The notes beneath the pieces were generated by a model. It saw only the letters and a program-made list of their open reading frames with translations. It was not told the DNA's origin and ran no database searches. Made by a program: the position numbers and the translations under genes. A stretch of DNA of 64,000 nt from Olleya namhaensis. GTDB lineage: Bacteria > Bacteroidota > Bacteroidia > Flavobacteriales > Flavobacteriaceae. The DNA lies in assembly GCF_900114005.1 (NCBI RefSeq), contig NZ_FORM01000010.1:35454-99453 (forward strand). The letters are read 5' to 3'. Shown in pieces: positions 45,518 through 54,395 of this stretch. Positions within the stretch are counted from its first letter, which is position 1. Each line of letters begins with the position of its first letter.

Positions 45518-46384
45518 ATGAGAAAAGTTGCCCTTATTGTTTTAATTATTACAACATTAATCTTATTGGTTTATAAACTTAGTCCGCAACCAATTAATCA
45601 ATTGGTTAGTACCATTTCTAAAAGTATTTCGGCGGTTAATAAAGATAGTTTAACCATCGCGTCGCGTGTTAATGCTCCAAAAGGATTTAGACGCGCAACC
45701 TATGCTAAAGGAAGTTTTCAGGATTATATAAGGCATTATAAATTAAAACCGTTTGGTAGTAAGATTATAAATTATGATACCTCTGAGTATTATTGGCAGA
45801 AAGGACATATTGGTATACTAGAAGTGCCTGTACCTAAAAATGGTTTACAGCAGTGCGCAGATGCTTTAATTAGAATAAGAAGCGAATACCTTTGGGACAA
45901 TAATAGGAAGGACGAAATAGGCTTTAATTTCACGTCAGGACACTATTGTTCTTGGAGTAAATACGCCAAGGGTTTTAGACCAAAAATAAATGGTAATAAA
46001 GTGACGTTTCATAAAACTGCTACATCAGATTATAGTAAATCTAATTTCTACAAATATTTAAACCTACTTTATACCTATTCTGGTACATTGTCTTTGTATC
46101 AAGAATTGAAGACTATAACTAATGTTGAAGCGCTACAAATAGGTGATATGCTTATTTTAGGTGGTAGTCCTGGTCATATTGTTATGTTGGCGGATCAAGT
46201 AACTAATAATAAGGGCGAAAACTTATTTTTACTAATTCAAGGTAATACACCAGCTCAAAGTGTTCATTTAGTTAAAAATTTGGAGGATAATGCCTTATCG
46301 CCTTGGTATGATTTAAAACTTAATGCTGTAATCCCGGTGTCCAATTTTACCTTCTATAACTCTAAATTTGCAAGATTTAAGTAA
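45518..46384 (+). CDS. DUF4846 domain exported protein
   Basis: 288 residues with an N-terminal hydrophobic signal/anchor (1-22). The DUF4846 blocks are visible: RVNAPKGFRRATYAKGSFQ, YIRHYKLKPFGSKI, VPVPKNGLQQCADALIRIRSEY, FNFTSGHYCSWSKYAKGFRP, and MLILGGSPGHIVMLADQV. The His and Cys in SGHYCSW and the GSPGHIV block recall papain-like/NlpC peptidase-type active sites, but no activity is established. It sits 13 bp after the nqr terminator and so probably has its own promoter or relies on read-through. Confidence 0.8.
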   Translation: MRKVALIVLIITTLILLVYKLSPQPINQLVSTISKSISAVNKDSLTIASRVNAPKGFRRATYAKGSFQDYIRHYKLKPFGSKIINYDTSEYYWQKGHIGILEVPVPKNGLQQCADALIRIRSEYLWDNNRKDEIGFNFTSGHYCSWSKYAKGFRPKINGNKVTFHKTATSDYSKSNFYKYLNLLYTYSGTLSLYQELKTITNVEALQIGDMLILGGSPGHIVMLADQVTNNKGENLFLLIQGNTPAQSVHLVKNLEDNALSPWYDLKLNAVIPVSNFTFYNSKFARFK

Positions 46385-46401
46385 TTTGTTATCCGGCTTT
46401 T

Positions 46402-46418
46402 TTTCCGCGAAAGCGAAA
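46402..46418. repeat. Palindromic CTTyCGCGrAAG motif, intergenic copy
   Basis: TTTCCGCGAAAGCGAAA. Further copies lie inside coding sequence at 5937-5950 (6PGDH fusion), 34458-34471 (gldB) and 48302-48316 (methyltransferase). This copy falls at the -33 position of a TATTTTTG box (46426-46433) preceding the 125-residue protein gene. Confidence 0.55.
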
Positions 46419-46437
46419 TAAACTTTATTTTTGCAGT

Positions 46438-46815
46438 ATGAGTAAAGCACTTTCTAAACAAGAATTACATAATCTGGCAATGAATCACGTAGGTAAAGAC
46501 CTAGAGAAACGTGGTTTTGAATTTATTGCTATTAATAGTCAGTTAAAAAAGCAGCCACAATTTGTGGTCATGGATAAAAACAAGCAGTACTTTTTTGTTA
46601 TTGTCCGTGCTGTTTTGCTACCCGCTAATGCCAATAATTATGATATTGTTTGGATGGAATCTTTTAAAAAGCACGCAACAGAGCATAATTCTAAAATTTT
46701 ATATGCCGGCGTTGGTTTAGGAAATCCAAATGGCGATGATTTGCCTATTTACTTAAATGAGGAATATCTTATTGAGTATAACGGAATTCAATTAATTGAA
46801 ACTAATTTGAATTAA
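46438..46815 (+). CDS. Unrecognised 125-residue conserved-looking protein
   Basis: Cytoplasmic protein with no signal peptide. N-terminal helix SKQELHNLAMNHVGKDLEKRGFEFIAINSQL, then beta strands PQFVVMDKNKQYFFVIVRAV and YDIVWMESFKKHATEHNSKILYAGVGLG. The order of helix, then PxFVVMDKNKxYFFVIVRA recalls the core of PD-(D/E)xK nuclease-like folds, but the catalytic acids are not clear, so I make no functional claim. A TATTTTTG box ends 4 bp before the ATG, suggesting a leaderless or nearly leaderless transcript. It lies between DUF4846 and apbE. Confidence 0.7.
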   Translation: MSKALSKQELHNLAMNHVGKDLEKRGFEFIAINSQLKKQPQFVVMDKNKQYFFVIVRAVLLPANANNYDIVWMESFKKHATEHNSKILYAGVGLGNPNGDDLPIYLNEEYLIEYNGIQLIETNLN

Positions 46816-46871
46816 TATCTCCTTTATTAAACTAACTATTTTCCCTATATAGGGTAGTAATCTTCCTTCTT

Positions 46872-47855
46872 ATGAAAAAGTATATACTTGTATTTTTAAT
46901 TTTTAGTGTTTGTTTATCTTGTCAAAAACAACCTCAGTTATTAAAAGTGTCAGGACCTGTTTTTGGTACCAGTTATAGTGTACAATATTACGATGTTGAT
47001 GGGGTAAGTTATACACAACAATTTGATAGTTTATTTACGGTTATTAATACTTCAATGTCTAATTATCAGTCGGATTCTGATATTTCAAAATTGAATAGAA
47101 ATGAGGTTATTGAAGTCGATAACCATTTTAAAACTGTGTTTAAAGGTGCCAAGCAAATTTATAGAGAGACAGAAGGTGTTTTTGATCCTACTATAGGACA
47201 ATTAGTAAACGGATGGAATTTTGGATCTGAAACAAGTAAAACTGCCTTAGATAGCATAAAAGTGGATAGTTTAATGCGTTTTGTTGGACTTAACAGGGTA
47301 GGTTTAGTAAATAGTACTATTAAAAAGCCAGAGGCTTCTTTTATAGATTTTAATGCCATTGCTAAGGGGTATGGGGTAGATGTTATCGCTGATTTTTTAG
47401 AGTCTAAAAAAATCAATAATTATCTTGTTGATATTGGGGGAGAGTTAAGAGCCAAAGGTATTAACCTTAATAAAAACAAAGGATGGACTGTAGGTATTGA
47501 AAATCCTAATTTTGATGGTTCTCAAAGTTATAATAAAACACTAGTGCTAGAAGATAAGGCTATGGCGACTTCTGGTACATATCGTAAATTTAAAATAGAT
47601 AAATTTGGTAATAAATATGCACATATTATCAACACTAAAACTGGTTATCCGTCTAAGACAAATATTTTAAGTGTATCCGTTATTGCTGATAATTGTATGA
47701 TGGCAGATGGTTATGCAACTGCTTTCCAAGCCATGGGAATTAAAAAAGTGGACAATTTTATGGCAAAGCATCCAGAGTTACAAGCTTATCTTATTTTCGA
47801 GAATGATAAAAATCAACTGGAAACCTTGGTCTTTAATGGTTTTAAAACTAATTAA
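46872..47855 (+). CDS. apbE: FAD:protein FMN transferase, lipoprotein
   Basis: Flavin transferase that attaches FMN to threonine of NqrB and NqrC. Lipoprotein signal with Cys17 (LSCQKQ). Family blocks: GPVFGTSYSVQYY, FDSLFTVINTSMSNYQSDSDISKLN, EGVFDPTIGQLVNGWNFG, SFIDFNAIAKGYGVDVI, YLVDIGGELRAKG, MATSGTYRKF, YAHIINTKTGYPS and the metal-binding ADNCMMADGYATAFQAMG. Length 327 residues, normal. Placement after nqr fits its function. Confidence 0.95.
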   Translation: MKKYILVFLIFSVCLSCQKQPQLLKVSGPVFGTSYSVQYYDVDGVSYTQQFDSLFTVINTSMSNYQSDSDISKLNRNEVIEVDNHFKTVFKGAKQIYRETEGVFDPTIGQLVNGWNFGSETSKTALDSIKVDSLMRFVGLNRVGLVNSTIKKPEASFIDFNAIAKGYGVDVIADFLESKKINNYLVDIGGELRAKGINLNKNKGWTVGIENPNFDGSQSYNKTLVLEDKAMATSGTYRKFKIDKFGNKYAHIINTKTGYPSKTNILSVSVIADNCMMADGYATAFQAMGIKKVDNFMAKHPELQAYLIFENDKNQLETLVFNGFKTN

Positions 47856-47857
47856 AT

Positions 47858-48226
47858 TTAAAACGCATTAACCAATACTAGTAACCAACCTGTTACTAAT
47901 AATAAACCTCCAAGTGGCGTTATTGGTCCTAGAAATTTTAATTTTTTGCCCTTAGCGTCGGATAAAACTAGTCCATATATACTAAACGAGAAGAGTAGTA
48001 TACCAATAACAAAACACCAGTAAATAGCAGTACTCATAGGTCCTTGTCCATAACCTAAAGCTATTAAAACTATAGCGTGATACATTTGGTATTTGACACC
48101 TACTTCAAAGCTATGTAATTGATCTGTAGATAAAATCTTTTTTAAAGCATGTGCTCCAAAAGCACCAAAAATAACAGATAACATCCCAAAAAGGGCTCCT
48201 GTTGCAATTAATATTTGTGAGGTCAT
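47858..48226 (-). CDS. DUF423 membrane protein (YgdD/TMEM256 family)
   Basis: 122 residues with four hydrophobic segments; signature AFGAHALKKILSTDQLHSFEVGVKYQMYHA and a final GPITPLGGLLLVTGWLLV. Function of the family is unknown. It stands at the end of a minus-strand run (map, DUF3050, methyltransferase, DUF423), 21 bp after the methyltransferase stop. Confidence 0.9.
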   Translation of the reverse strand: MTSQILIATGALFGMLSVIFGAFGAHALKKILSTDQLHSFEVGVKYQMYHAIVLIALGYGQGPMSTAIYWCFVIGILLFSFSIYGLVLSDAKGKKLKFLGPITPLGGLLLVTGWLLVLVNAF

Positions 48227-48247
48227 TAAATAGGGGATTAACTTATG

Positions 48248-49021
48248 TTATTTGTAAACTACAGGTATAATTTCTCCTGGAGCTAAGCAGTATTTTTTTA
48301 TCGCTTCCGCGGAAAGTTTAGCCGTATAATCAACTTCATTAACCATAAAACCAATGTCTCTTAGTTTATTAAAGTAGTCGTATCCATAGACACGTACATG
48401 ATCGTATTGGCCAAATATTTTGGCGCGTTCCTTTTTATCTGTAATTGTATTGTCTTCAAAAGTAGTTTGTCTACGTATATCCTGCGGAATTTGAAATACG
48501 CCATAACCTCCTGGTTTCATGACACGAAATAATTCTTGCATGGCTTTAGTGTCATCAGGAATATGCTCTAATACGTGATTACATAAAATAATATCATAAC
48601 TATTATCCTCAAATGGAAGATTACAGATGTCTGCTTTGACGTCTGCAATTGGTGATAATAAATCTGTAGTTGTGTAGTCTATATTTTCTAAAGCTCTAAA
48701 ACGTTTTAAAAAACATTGTTCTGGCGCAAAATGAAGCACCTTTTTTTTGTTTTCCGATGGCGTAAAAAAGCTAGTTTCGTTTTGTAAATACAACCACAAT
48801 AATCTGTGACGCTCCAAACTTAAAGTAGAAGGCGATAATACATTATCACGTTGTGTCCCATAACCATAAGATAAAAAGCTCTTAAAACTTTTACCATCTA
48901 TAGGGTCGGTATATGTATTTCCTTTTAAAAAGAATGCTAAAATAGGTCGCGCAACGTAGCTTAACCTTATTAATAAAGGTCTTGGAATGCTATTTAATAT
49001 TAATTTGAATATTTTTTTCAA
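48248..49021 (-). CDS. Class I SAM-dependent methyltransferase
   Basis: 257 residues. SAM-binding core: VLHFAPEQCFLKRF, IDYTTTDLLSPIADVKADIC, LPFEDNSYDIILCNHVLEHIPDD, and ELFRVMKPGGYGVFQIPQD. An N-terminal hydrophobic patch of about 35 residues precedes it. Substrate unknown. The apparent start is TTG, 5 bp after the DUF3050 stop; no ATG is available nearby, so translation is probably coupled. A GCTTCCGCGGAAAG palindrome at 48302-48316 encodes LSAEA. Confidence 0.85.
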   Translation of the reverse strand: MKKIFKLILNSIPRPLLIRLSYVARPILAFFLKGNTYTDPIDGKSFKSFLSYGYGTQRDNVLSPSTLSLERHRLLWLYLQNETSFFTPSENKKKVLHFAPEQCFLKRFRALENIDYTTTDLLSPIADVKADICNLPFEDNSYDIILCNHVLEHIPDDTKAMQELFRVMKPGGYGVFQIPQDIRRQTTFEDNTITDKKERAKIFGQYDHVRVYGYDYFNKLRDIGFMVNEVDYTAKLSAEAIKKYCLAPGEIIPVVYK

Positions 49022-49026
49022 AAGTT

Positions 49027-49806
49027 TTAAGCTTCAATAGCTAAGTTTACTGTTATTAATTTATAAATACCATCCCATAATGCTATGCGATACTGTAATG
49101 CTTGTTTAGAGACTTCTAAAACCTCATTCCATTTAATAGTATCATTACCACAAAGTTCTTCTATCATTTTTAAAGATAATGGACCATGCTCATCACCATC
49201 TAACTCGATATGGCGATTTAAATAATAGGTTAGTTTGCTAAAGGTATTTTGATCTGCTTTAGATTGATTTATAATCTGAAAAAACATATCAGGAATAACA
49301 TCTTCACGACCAAAAGTAAATGCAGCAGCTATTTTATGCACTTGATTTGTTTCAATTATTTTGAATGTAAATAGTACAAACTCTAAAGTTTCAGGGTTTA
49401 ACTCGATTTTATTTAAAGCCTCGTTAATTGAAAAACCTTGTTGTAAATAAGATATTAAATGGTGTATTTGATCTGTATTAGCTTCTATTTGTTGCATAGC
49501 TTCTAGATACATTTCAAAGTGGCTTTTTGCTTCGCCTAACTCATTGATATCACTTTCTTCACCTAAAACTATTTCATTTATAAATCTAGCAGTTGATGGA
49601 TTTACAACAGGAACCCATGGTAATGTTGTCGTTGTTAATTTATTTTGAAGCGCTTTTAGTAGCGACATAAAATCCCAAACAGCAAAAACATGCTGTTCCA
49701 TAAATAGCTTTACATCTTCAATGTTTGTTAAAACAGAATATAGCTTGTGTTTATTTAATGCTTGTCTTAATGGCTGAAGTTGATCTTCTAAATGGCTAAT
49801 GGACAT
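49027..49806 (-). CDS. DUF3050 domain protein
   Basis: 259 residues, mostly alpha-helical, no signal peptide. Family blocks: [83 protein letters not shown] and [18 protein letters not shown]. The conserved Glu/His residues and helix bundle are similar to the heme-oxygenase-like di-iron fold, an inference. Function unknown. Located between map and the methyltransferase. Confidence 0.85.
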   Translation of the reverse strand: MSISHLEDQLQPLRQALNKHKLYSVLTNIEDVKLFMEQHVFAVWDFMSLLKALQNKLTTTTLPWVPVVNPSTARFINEIVLGEESDINELGEAKSHFEMYLEAMQQIEANTDQIHHLISYLQQGFSINEALNKIELNPETLEFVLFTFKIIETNQVHKIAAAFTFGREDVIPDMFFQIINQSKADQNTFSKLTYYLNRHIELDGDEHGPLSLKMIEELCGNDTIKWNEVLEVSKQALQYRIALWDGIYKLITVNLAIEA

Positions 49807-49815
49807 CTTTATAAT

Positions 49816-50634
49816 TTATAATACTAATGCCTTCTGTCTAAACTCATCTTCTTCATTGCTAACAATACCTAATGCATCATAGATATATGCAAAGGTTGAT
49901 AATAACTCAGGTTTACCATCTACAATAGCAACATCATGCTCAAAATGTGCACTTGGTTTACCATCTAAAGTCGTAATTGTCCAGCCATCTCTGTGTTGTT
50001 TGATGCGTTGCGTTCCAAGGTTAATCATAGGCTCAATAGCCACAACCATACCTTCGATAAACTTTTTACCACGACCACGTTTACCATAGTTTGGCATTTC
50101 TGGATCTTCGTGCATTTTAGTACCTAAACCATGACCTACTAATTCGCGTACAACGCCATAGCCATGATCTTCGCAATATTTTTGTATCGCATAACCAACA
50201 TCTCCAACGCGATTACCAACTTTAAGTTCTTTAATACCCATGTATAAAGATTCTTTAGTCACTTGAAGTAATTTTTCTGTTTCTGGATCAATCTCACCTA
50301 CAGCAAAAGTGTAAGCATGATCACCATAATAACCATTTAAAATAGAACCACAGTCAATTGATATAATGTCTCCGTTTTCTAAAGGAGTATTATTTGGTAT
50401 TCCATGCACAACTTGAGAATTTGGGCTCATACATAAGGTGTTAGGAAAGTCATACAATCCTAAAAATCCTGGTACAGCACCTAAATCTCTAATATGTTCT
50501 TCGGCAATTTTATCTAATTGTAAAGTGGTAACACCTGGTTTTACAGCTTTTGCAACTTCACCTAATGTTTTAGAAACAACTAATGCTGCTTCGCGCATTA
50601 ATTCTATTTCTTCTTTTGTTTTTACTATAATCAT
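49816..50634 (-). CDS. map: Methionine aminopeptidase type I
   Basis: Removes N-terminal Met from new proteins. Pita-bread fold with the five metal ligands: Asp in ISIDCGS and GYYGDHAYTF, His in VGHGLGTKMHEDP, Glu in VVAIEPMIN, and Glu in SAHFEHDVAI. ATG 50634 (MIIVKTKEEIELMREA) is chosen over ATG 50694, because the usual N-terminus begins there and a TATATTTG box lies at 50652-50659, inside the longer reading frame. Length 272 residues. Confidence 0.95.
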   Translation of the reverse strand: MIIVKTKEEIELMREAALVVSKTLGEVAKAVKPGVTTLQLDKIAEEHIRDLGAVPGFLGLYDFPNTLCMSPNSQVVHGIPNNTPLENGDIISIDCGSILNGYYGDHAYTFAVGEIDPETEKLLQVTKESLYMGIKELKVGNRVGDVGYAIQKYCEDHGYGVVRELVGHGLGTKMHEDPEMPNYGKRGRGKKFIEGMVVAIEPMINLGTQRIKQHRDGWTITTLDGKPSAHFEHDVAIVDGKPELLSTFAYIYDALGIVSNEEDEFRQKALVL

Positions 50635-50651
50635 GGTTAAAAAAATATGTG

Positions 50652-50659
50652 CAAATATA
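50652..50659 (-). promoter_or_regulatory. -7 box upstream of map
   Basis: TATATTTG on the minus strand, 17 bp before ATG 50634. It supports the shorter start of map. Confidence 0.48.
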
Positions 50660-50728
50660 CTTAAAATAAACTGTTTTCTAAATTTTGAAGACATGACATT
50701 TAGCAGGTTTTAAAGTATTTCTTAGTAT

Positions 50729-50736
50729 TATTTTTG
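50729..50736 (+). promoter_or_regulatory. -7 box upstream of acetyl-CoA hydrolase/transferase gene
   Basis: TATTTTTG matching TAnnTTTG, 19 bp before the start codon. No clear -33 partner. Confidence 0.4.
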
Positions 50737-50755
50737 TTCTCTAAAAATTAAAATT

Positions 50756-52027
50756 ATGTTTTCACCAGTTACTGCAGATGAAGCTGTAAAAGTTATAAAA
50801 TCTAATGATCGTGTTTATATTCAGGCAGCAGCAGCAGCGCCTCAATCTTTAATTCAAGCGATGACTAAAAGACATGAAGAGTTACGTCATGTTGAAGTTT
50901 GTCATTTACATACAGAAGGAGAAGCACCTTATGCTAATCCAGAATTAAAGGATAGTTTTCATGTTAATTCCTTTTTTATAGGTAAAAATGTAAGACATAC
51001 TTTAAGAGCAGGGAATGGCTCTTATACGCCTGTTTTTTTAAGTGAATTACCAGTGTTATTTAAACGTAATATTATTGACATTGATGTTGCTTTTATACAT
51101 GTGTCCGTACCCGATAAACATGGGTATTGCTCATTAGGTGTGTCTGTAGAAGCTACTTTAGCAGCAATTGACAATGCAACAACTGTAATTGCTCAGGTTA
51201 ATAGTTTTATGCCAAGAACACATGGTGCGGGTATTATCCATGTGTCCGAGATTAATACGTTTGTAGAAAGTCATCAGCCTTTACCGGGTCATGATATGGT
51301 AGCCCCTACAGCTATTGAAAATACTATTGGTGATTATGTTGCTAATTTAATTGAAGATAGAAGTACACTACAAATGGGGATTGGATCTATACCAAATGCT
51401 GTGCTAACTAGATTAGTAAATCATAAAGATTTAGGGTTACATACCGAAATGTTTTCTGATGGCGTTATTGATTTGATTTTAAAAAATGTAATAAACGGAA
51501 ACTATAAAGCAATTAATAGAGGGCGCGCGTTATCTACTTTTTTAGTGGGGTCGCAACGTTTATATGATTATGTAGATGATAATCCTTTTGTTGAAATGAG
51601 AGCATCAAATTATACAAACGATGTGTCTATTATTAAACAGAATCCTAAAATGGTTGCTATTAATAGTGCCATAGAAGTTGATGTTACAGGTCAAGTTTGT
51701 GCCGATAGTATTGGTGCGCATATGTACTCTGGAGTAGGAGGACAAATGGATTTTATTAGAGGGGCTTCTTTAAGCGAAGGCGGTAAAGCAATTATTGCAT
51801 TACCATCTGTAACTAGAAAAGGAATTAGCAGAATTGTGCCAACATTAAAACCCGGAGCTGGCGTGGTTACAACACGATCACACGTGCATTATGTGGTAAC
51901 AGAATATGGTGTGGCTAACTTGTTTGGTAAAACAATTAAAGAGCGTGTAAAAGCATTAGTTAATATTGCGCATCCAGATCATAGAGAACTAGTGGATAGG
52001 CAGTACTTTGATTTGATAAAATATTAG
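50756..52027 (+). CDS. Acetyl-CoA hydrolase / CoA-transferase family protein
   Basis: Two-domain CoA-transferase of the 4-hydroxybutyrate/acetate group, 423 residues. Blocks: VYIQAAAAAPQSLIQAM, HTEGEAPYANPEL, DVAFIHVSVPDKHGYCSLGVSVEA, LQMGIGSIPNAV, the catalytic Glu in LHTEMFSDGVIDL, and GGQMDFIRGASLSEGGKAIIALPS. Likely moves CoA between acetyl-CoA and another short acid, or hydrolyses it; the acceptor cannot be told. Cytoplasmic. Divergent from map. Confidence 0.9.
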   Translation: MFSPVTADEAVKVIKSNDRVYIQAAAAAPQSLIQAMTKRHEELRHVEVCHLHTEGEAPYANPELKDSFHVNSFFIGKNVRHTLRAGNGSYTPVFLSELPVLFKRNIIDIDVAFIHVSVPDKHGYCSLGVSVEATLAAIDNATTVIAQVNSFMPRTHGAGIIHVSEINTFVESHQPLPGHDMVAPTAIENTIGDYVANLIEDRSTLQMGIGSIPNAVLTRLVNHKDLGLHTEMFSDGVIDLILKNVINGNYKAINRGRALSTFLVGSQRLYDYVDDNPFVEMRASNYTNDVSIIKQNPKMVAINSAIEVDVTGQVCADSIGAHMYSGVGGQMDFIRGASLSEGGKAIIALPSVTRKGISRIVPTLKPGAGVVTTRSHVHYVVTEYGVANLFGKTIKERVKALVNIAHPDHRELVDRQYFDLIKY

Positions 52028-52030
52028 TAA

Positions 52031-52432
52031 TTAAAACTTAAACCAGCTTTTTTTCTTTGGTTTTGGTAGTTGGGGAGTGTCATTAGTTAACATCTGATAG
52101 ATAGCTCCCCAACCTAAAATACCACCAATATTACGGTCGTCTATAAATAGGTCTGCGTGGATTTTTCTGCTAACATCGTTTTTAAAGTCTTCTTCAGGAA
52201 AACTTTGGTTTACAGCATAGAAGGTAATTCCATTATCTTGACAGTAAGTTACAGCGTCGTCTAATTTTTTTCCATGTCTATAGGTCCATAAAATTAAGCG
52301 ATGACCGTCAGCTTGCAGGCGTTTTAAGGTTTCGAAAGCAAAAAGACGTTCTTGTCCAATGCCTGGATACCCGTCTTCTACGATGGTACCGTCAAAATCT
52401 ACTGCAATTATAAGTCCTTTAGAAAGCTTCAT
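52031..52432 (-). CDS. Small HAD-superfamily phosphatase-like protein
   Basis: 133 residues. HAD motif I AVDFDGTIVEDGYP with nucleophile Asp and Asp+2; motif II at LILWTYRHGK; acidic DLFIDDRNIGG as motif IV. No cap domain. Similar to the single-domain BT0820-type HAD proteins of Bacteroidota. Basic tail KPKKKSWFKF. Substrate unknown. Convergent with the CoA-transferase, 3 bp between stops. Confidence 0.85.
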   Translation of the reverse strand: MKLSKGLIIAVDFDGTIVEDGYPGIGQERLFAFETLKRLQADGHRLILWTYRHGKKLDDAVTYCQDNGITFYAVNQSFPEEDFKNDVSRKIHADLFIDDRNIGGILGWGAIYQMLTNDTPQLPKPKKKSWFKF

Positions 52433-52536
52433 TTTATATAAAAATTGAAATCAAAAATACAATAATTAATGATAAACTAAAGGGCTATTTTATAGGTGTA
52501 CATTAAATATAATAGAAATTGTAGTGATTACGGAGG

Positions 52537-52587
52537 GAGTTCTCGATACACTTTTTTCGTGCCTCAAAAAGCATTGGAAATGACGGG
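52537..52587. repeat. REP-like repeat (TTCTCGATAC...GGAAATGAC)
   Basis: Begins with AGTTCTCGATACAC and ends with TTGGAAATGAC, with complementary T- and A-runs around CGTGCCTC in the middle. The TTCTCGA...ATGAC shape matches the short dispersed imperfect palindromes common between flavobacterial genes. Higher G+C than the surrounding spacer. Confidence 0.6.
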
Positions 52588-52745
52588 TGTGTAAAACATT
52601 GTTGTGTTATAAATAGGGTTGTTATTTGTTCTTGTTTTATTTTAATGGGTGAATGAATTTTATTTCACTTTAAAAGAAATAAAAAGCAAGAGGCATTAAG
52701 CTAGTTGAAAGTTTTATACTTGTTTTAATATCTTATTTATGAAAC

Positions 52746-52783
52746 AAAAAAAACGTCCTATTTGATTACAATAGAACGTTTTT
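52746..52783 (-). terminator. Terminator downstream of gpmI
   Basis: AACGTCCTATT / AATAGAACGTT stem with one C/A mismatch (52752-52780) and, on the minus strand, a following T-run of eight. Confidence 0.8.
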
Positions 52784-52798
52784 AATATTTAATTAGTG

Positions 52799-54316
52799 TT
52801 ACACTAAGCTATGACAAGTCATTGCTTTAGGTTGTTCTACTCCCATTAAATTTAATATTGTTGGAGCCATATCACCTAAAACACCATCTTTAATTGTTTT
52901 TAATTCTTTATCAATTAAAATAAGTGGAACTGGATTAGTTGTATGTGCTGTATTTGGAGATCCATCAGGGTTAATCATTGTTTCGCAATTACCATGGTCA
53001 GCAATTAATAGTGTTGTATAACCATGTGCTAAAGCAGTAGTCACGACTTGTTCTACACATTTATCAACAACTTCGCAAGCTTGTATTGCTGCAGACATTG
53101 ATCCTGTATGGCCTACCATATCACCGTTCGCAAAATTTAAACAAACAAAATCCGTAGTTTCTTTTTCTAATTCTGGGACTAAAGCATCCGTTAATTCAAA
53201 CGCAGACATTTCCGGTTTTAAGTCATAAGTTGCAACTTTAGGCGAATTTTTTAAGATGCGACTTTCTCCTTTAAAAGGAGTTTCTTGTCCACCAGAAAAG
53301 AAAAAAGTCACGTGAGGATATTTTTCAGTTTCGGCAATTCGTATTTGTGTTTTATTGTTTTTTTCTAAAACCTCACCTAAGGTTTCTGTAATATTATCTT
53401 TATCAAATACGACATGAATTCCTGTAAAAGCATCACCATAATTAGTCATGGTCACATAATACAAATTTAATTTATGCATGTTTTGTTCGTGATGATCATT
53501 TTGATATAAAGCATCGGTTAATTCGCGCCCACGATCTGTTCTGAAGTTAAAAAAGATAACAACGTCGTCTTCTTTAATGGTTGTTAACGGAAGCCCTTCA
53601 GCATTTGATTTTATGATTGGCTTTATAAATTCGTCAGTAATATCAGCATCATAATGGTTTTGCACACTTTGTGGTAAATCATTAGATAATTCGCCTGTAC
53701 CATTAACTAAAGCATCGTATGCTAATTTAATACGTTCCCAACGATTATCACGGTCCATTGCATAGTAACGTCCGGTTAAACTAGCTAATTTTGTGTTTTT
53801 ATTTTTAGTGAAAGTTTCTAAATCTTGAACAAAACCTTTTCCCGATTTTGGATCGACATCACGTCCATCTGTAAAGGCATGGATATAAGCGTTTTCTAAA
53901 CCAGAAGCTTCAGTAGCATCAATTAATCCTTTCAGGTGATTAATGTGAGAATGAACGCCACCATCACTTAATAATCCTAAAAAATGAATATTTTTATTAT
54001 TCGCTTTAGCATAACTAAAAGCATCTTGTAATACTTGTTCTTTTGCCAGTGTATTGTTATCAATAGCTAGGTTGATTTTAGCCAAATCTTGATAGACAAT
54101 GCGTCCCGCACCAAGATTCATGTGTCCTACTTCACTATTACCCATTTGCCCTTCTGGTAAGCCAACGTGTAAGCCATCTGTGCGAAGCTGTGCGTTTGGA
54201 TAATTGTGGTATAAGCTATCTATAAAAGGTGTGTTAGCATTATCTATGGCAGAGACTTTTGGGTCAGGAGATTTTCCCCAACCATCTAAAATCATTAAGA
54301 TTACTTTTTTGTTCAT
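52799..54316 (-). CDS. gpmI: 2,3-bisphosphoglycerate-independent phosphoglycerate mutase
   Basis: Alkaline-phosphatase-superfamily enzyme interconverting 3- and 2-phosphoglycerate with two Mn2+. Blocks: VILMILDGWGKSP, the phosphoserine motif GQMGNSEVGHMNLGAG, FLGLLSDGGVHSHINHL, HAFTDGRDVDPKSG, TGRYYAMDRDNRWERI, FFNFRTDRGRELT, VCLNFANGDMVGHTG and LLIADHGNCE. Length 505 residues, normal. A TATATTTG box (minus strand, 54336-54343) lies 19 bp upstream. It would process the triose phosphate made by the alginate pathway. Confidence 0.96.
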   Translation of the reverse strand: MNKKVILMILDGWGKSPDPKVSAIDNANTPFIDSLYHNYPNAQLRTDGLHVGLPEGQMGNSEVGHMNLGAGRIVYQDLAKINLAIDNNTLAKEQVLQDAFSYAKANNKNIHFLGLLSDGGVHSHINHLKGLIDATEASGLENAYIHAFTDGRDVDPKSGKGFVQDLETFTKNKNTKLASLTGRYYAMDRDNRWERIKLAYDALVNGTGELSNDLPQSVQNHYDADITDEFIKPIIKSNAEGLPLTTIKEDDVVIFFNFRTDRGRELTDALYQNDHHEQNMHKLNLYYVTMTNYGDAFTGIHVVFDKDNITETLGEVLEKNNKTQIRIAETEKYPHVTFFFSGGQETPFKGESRILKNSPKVATYDLKPEMSAFELTDALVPELEKETTDFVCLNFANGDMVGHTGSMSAAIQACEVVDKCVEQVVTTALAHGYTTLLIADHGNCETMINPDGSPNTAHTTNPVPLILIDKELKTIKDGVLGDMAPTILNLMGVEQPKAMTCHSLV

Positions 54317-54335
54317 TTTATAAGATTTTGTTATA

Positions 54336-54343
54336 CAAATATA
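54336..54343 (-). promoter_or_regulatory. -7 box upstream of gpmI
   Basis: TATATTTG on the minus strand, 19 bp before the start codon, directly after the terminator of the preceding transcript. Confidence 0.45.
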
Positions 54344-54349
54344 AAAACA

Positions 54350-54373
54350 AAAGTCCTGCGATTGCAGGACTTT
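54350..54373 (-). terminator. Terminator after the M48 peptidase gene
   Basis: AAAGTCCTGC (54350-54359) / GCAGGACTTT (54364-54373), perfect 10-bp stem with a 4-nt loop; on the minus strand a T-rich tail follows. Confidence 0.88.
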
Positions 54374-54395
54374 AAGGCTTATTTACGATAACGAT

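Larger units (their letters stand above)
52433..52798. other. 366-bp intergenic region between HAD gene and gpmI
   Basis: No gene is supported. It holds a -7-like box for the HAD gene (minus strand TATTTTTG, 52452-52459), a REP-like repeat (52537-52587) and the gpmI terminator (52746-52783). The stretch 52590-52740 shows no recognisable structure. Confidence 0.65.

Noticed and set aside
50635..50694. Longer map product starting at ATG 50694
   Set aside because: The extension covers a good TATATTTG box, and the family N-terminus starts at 50634.
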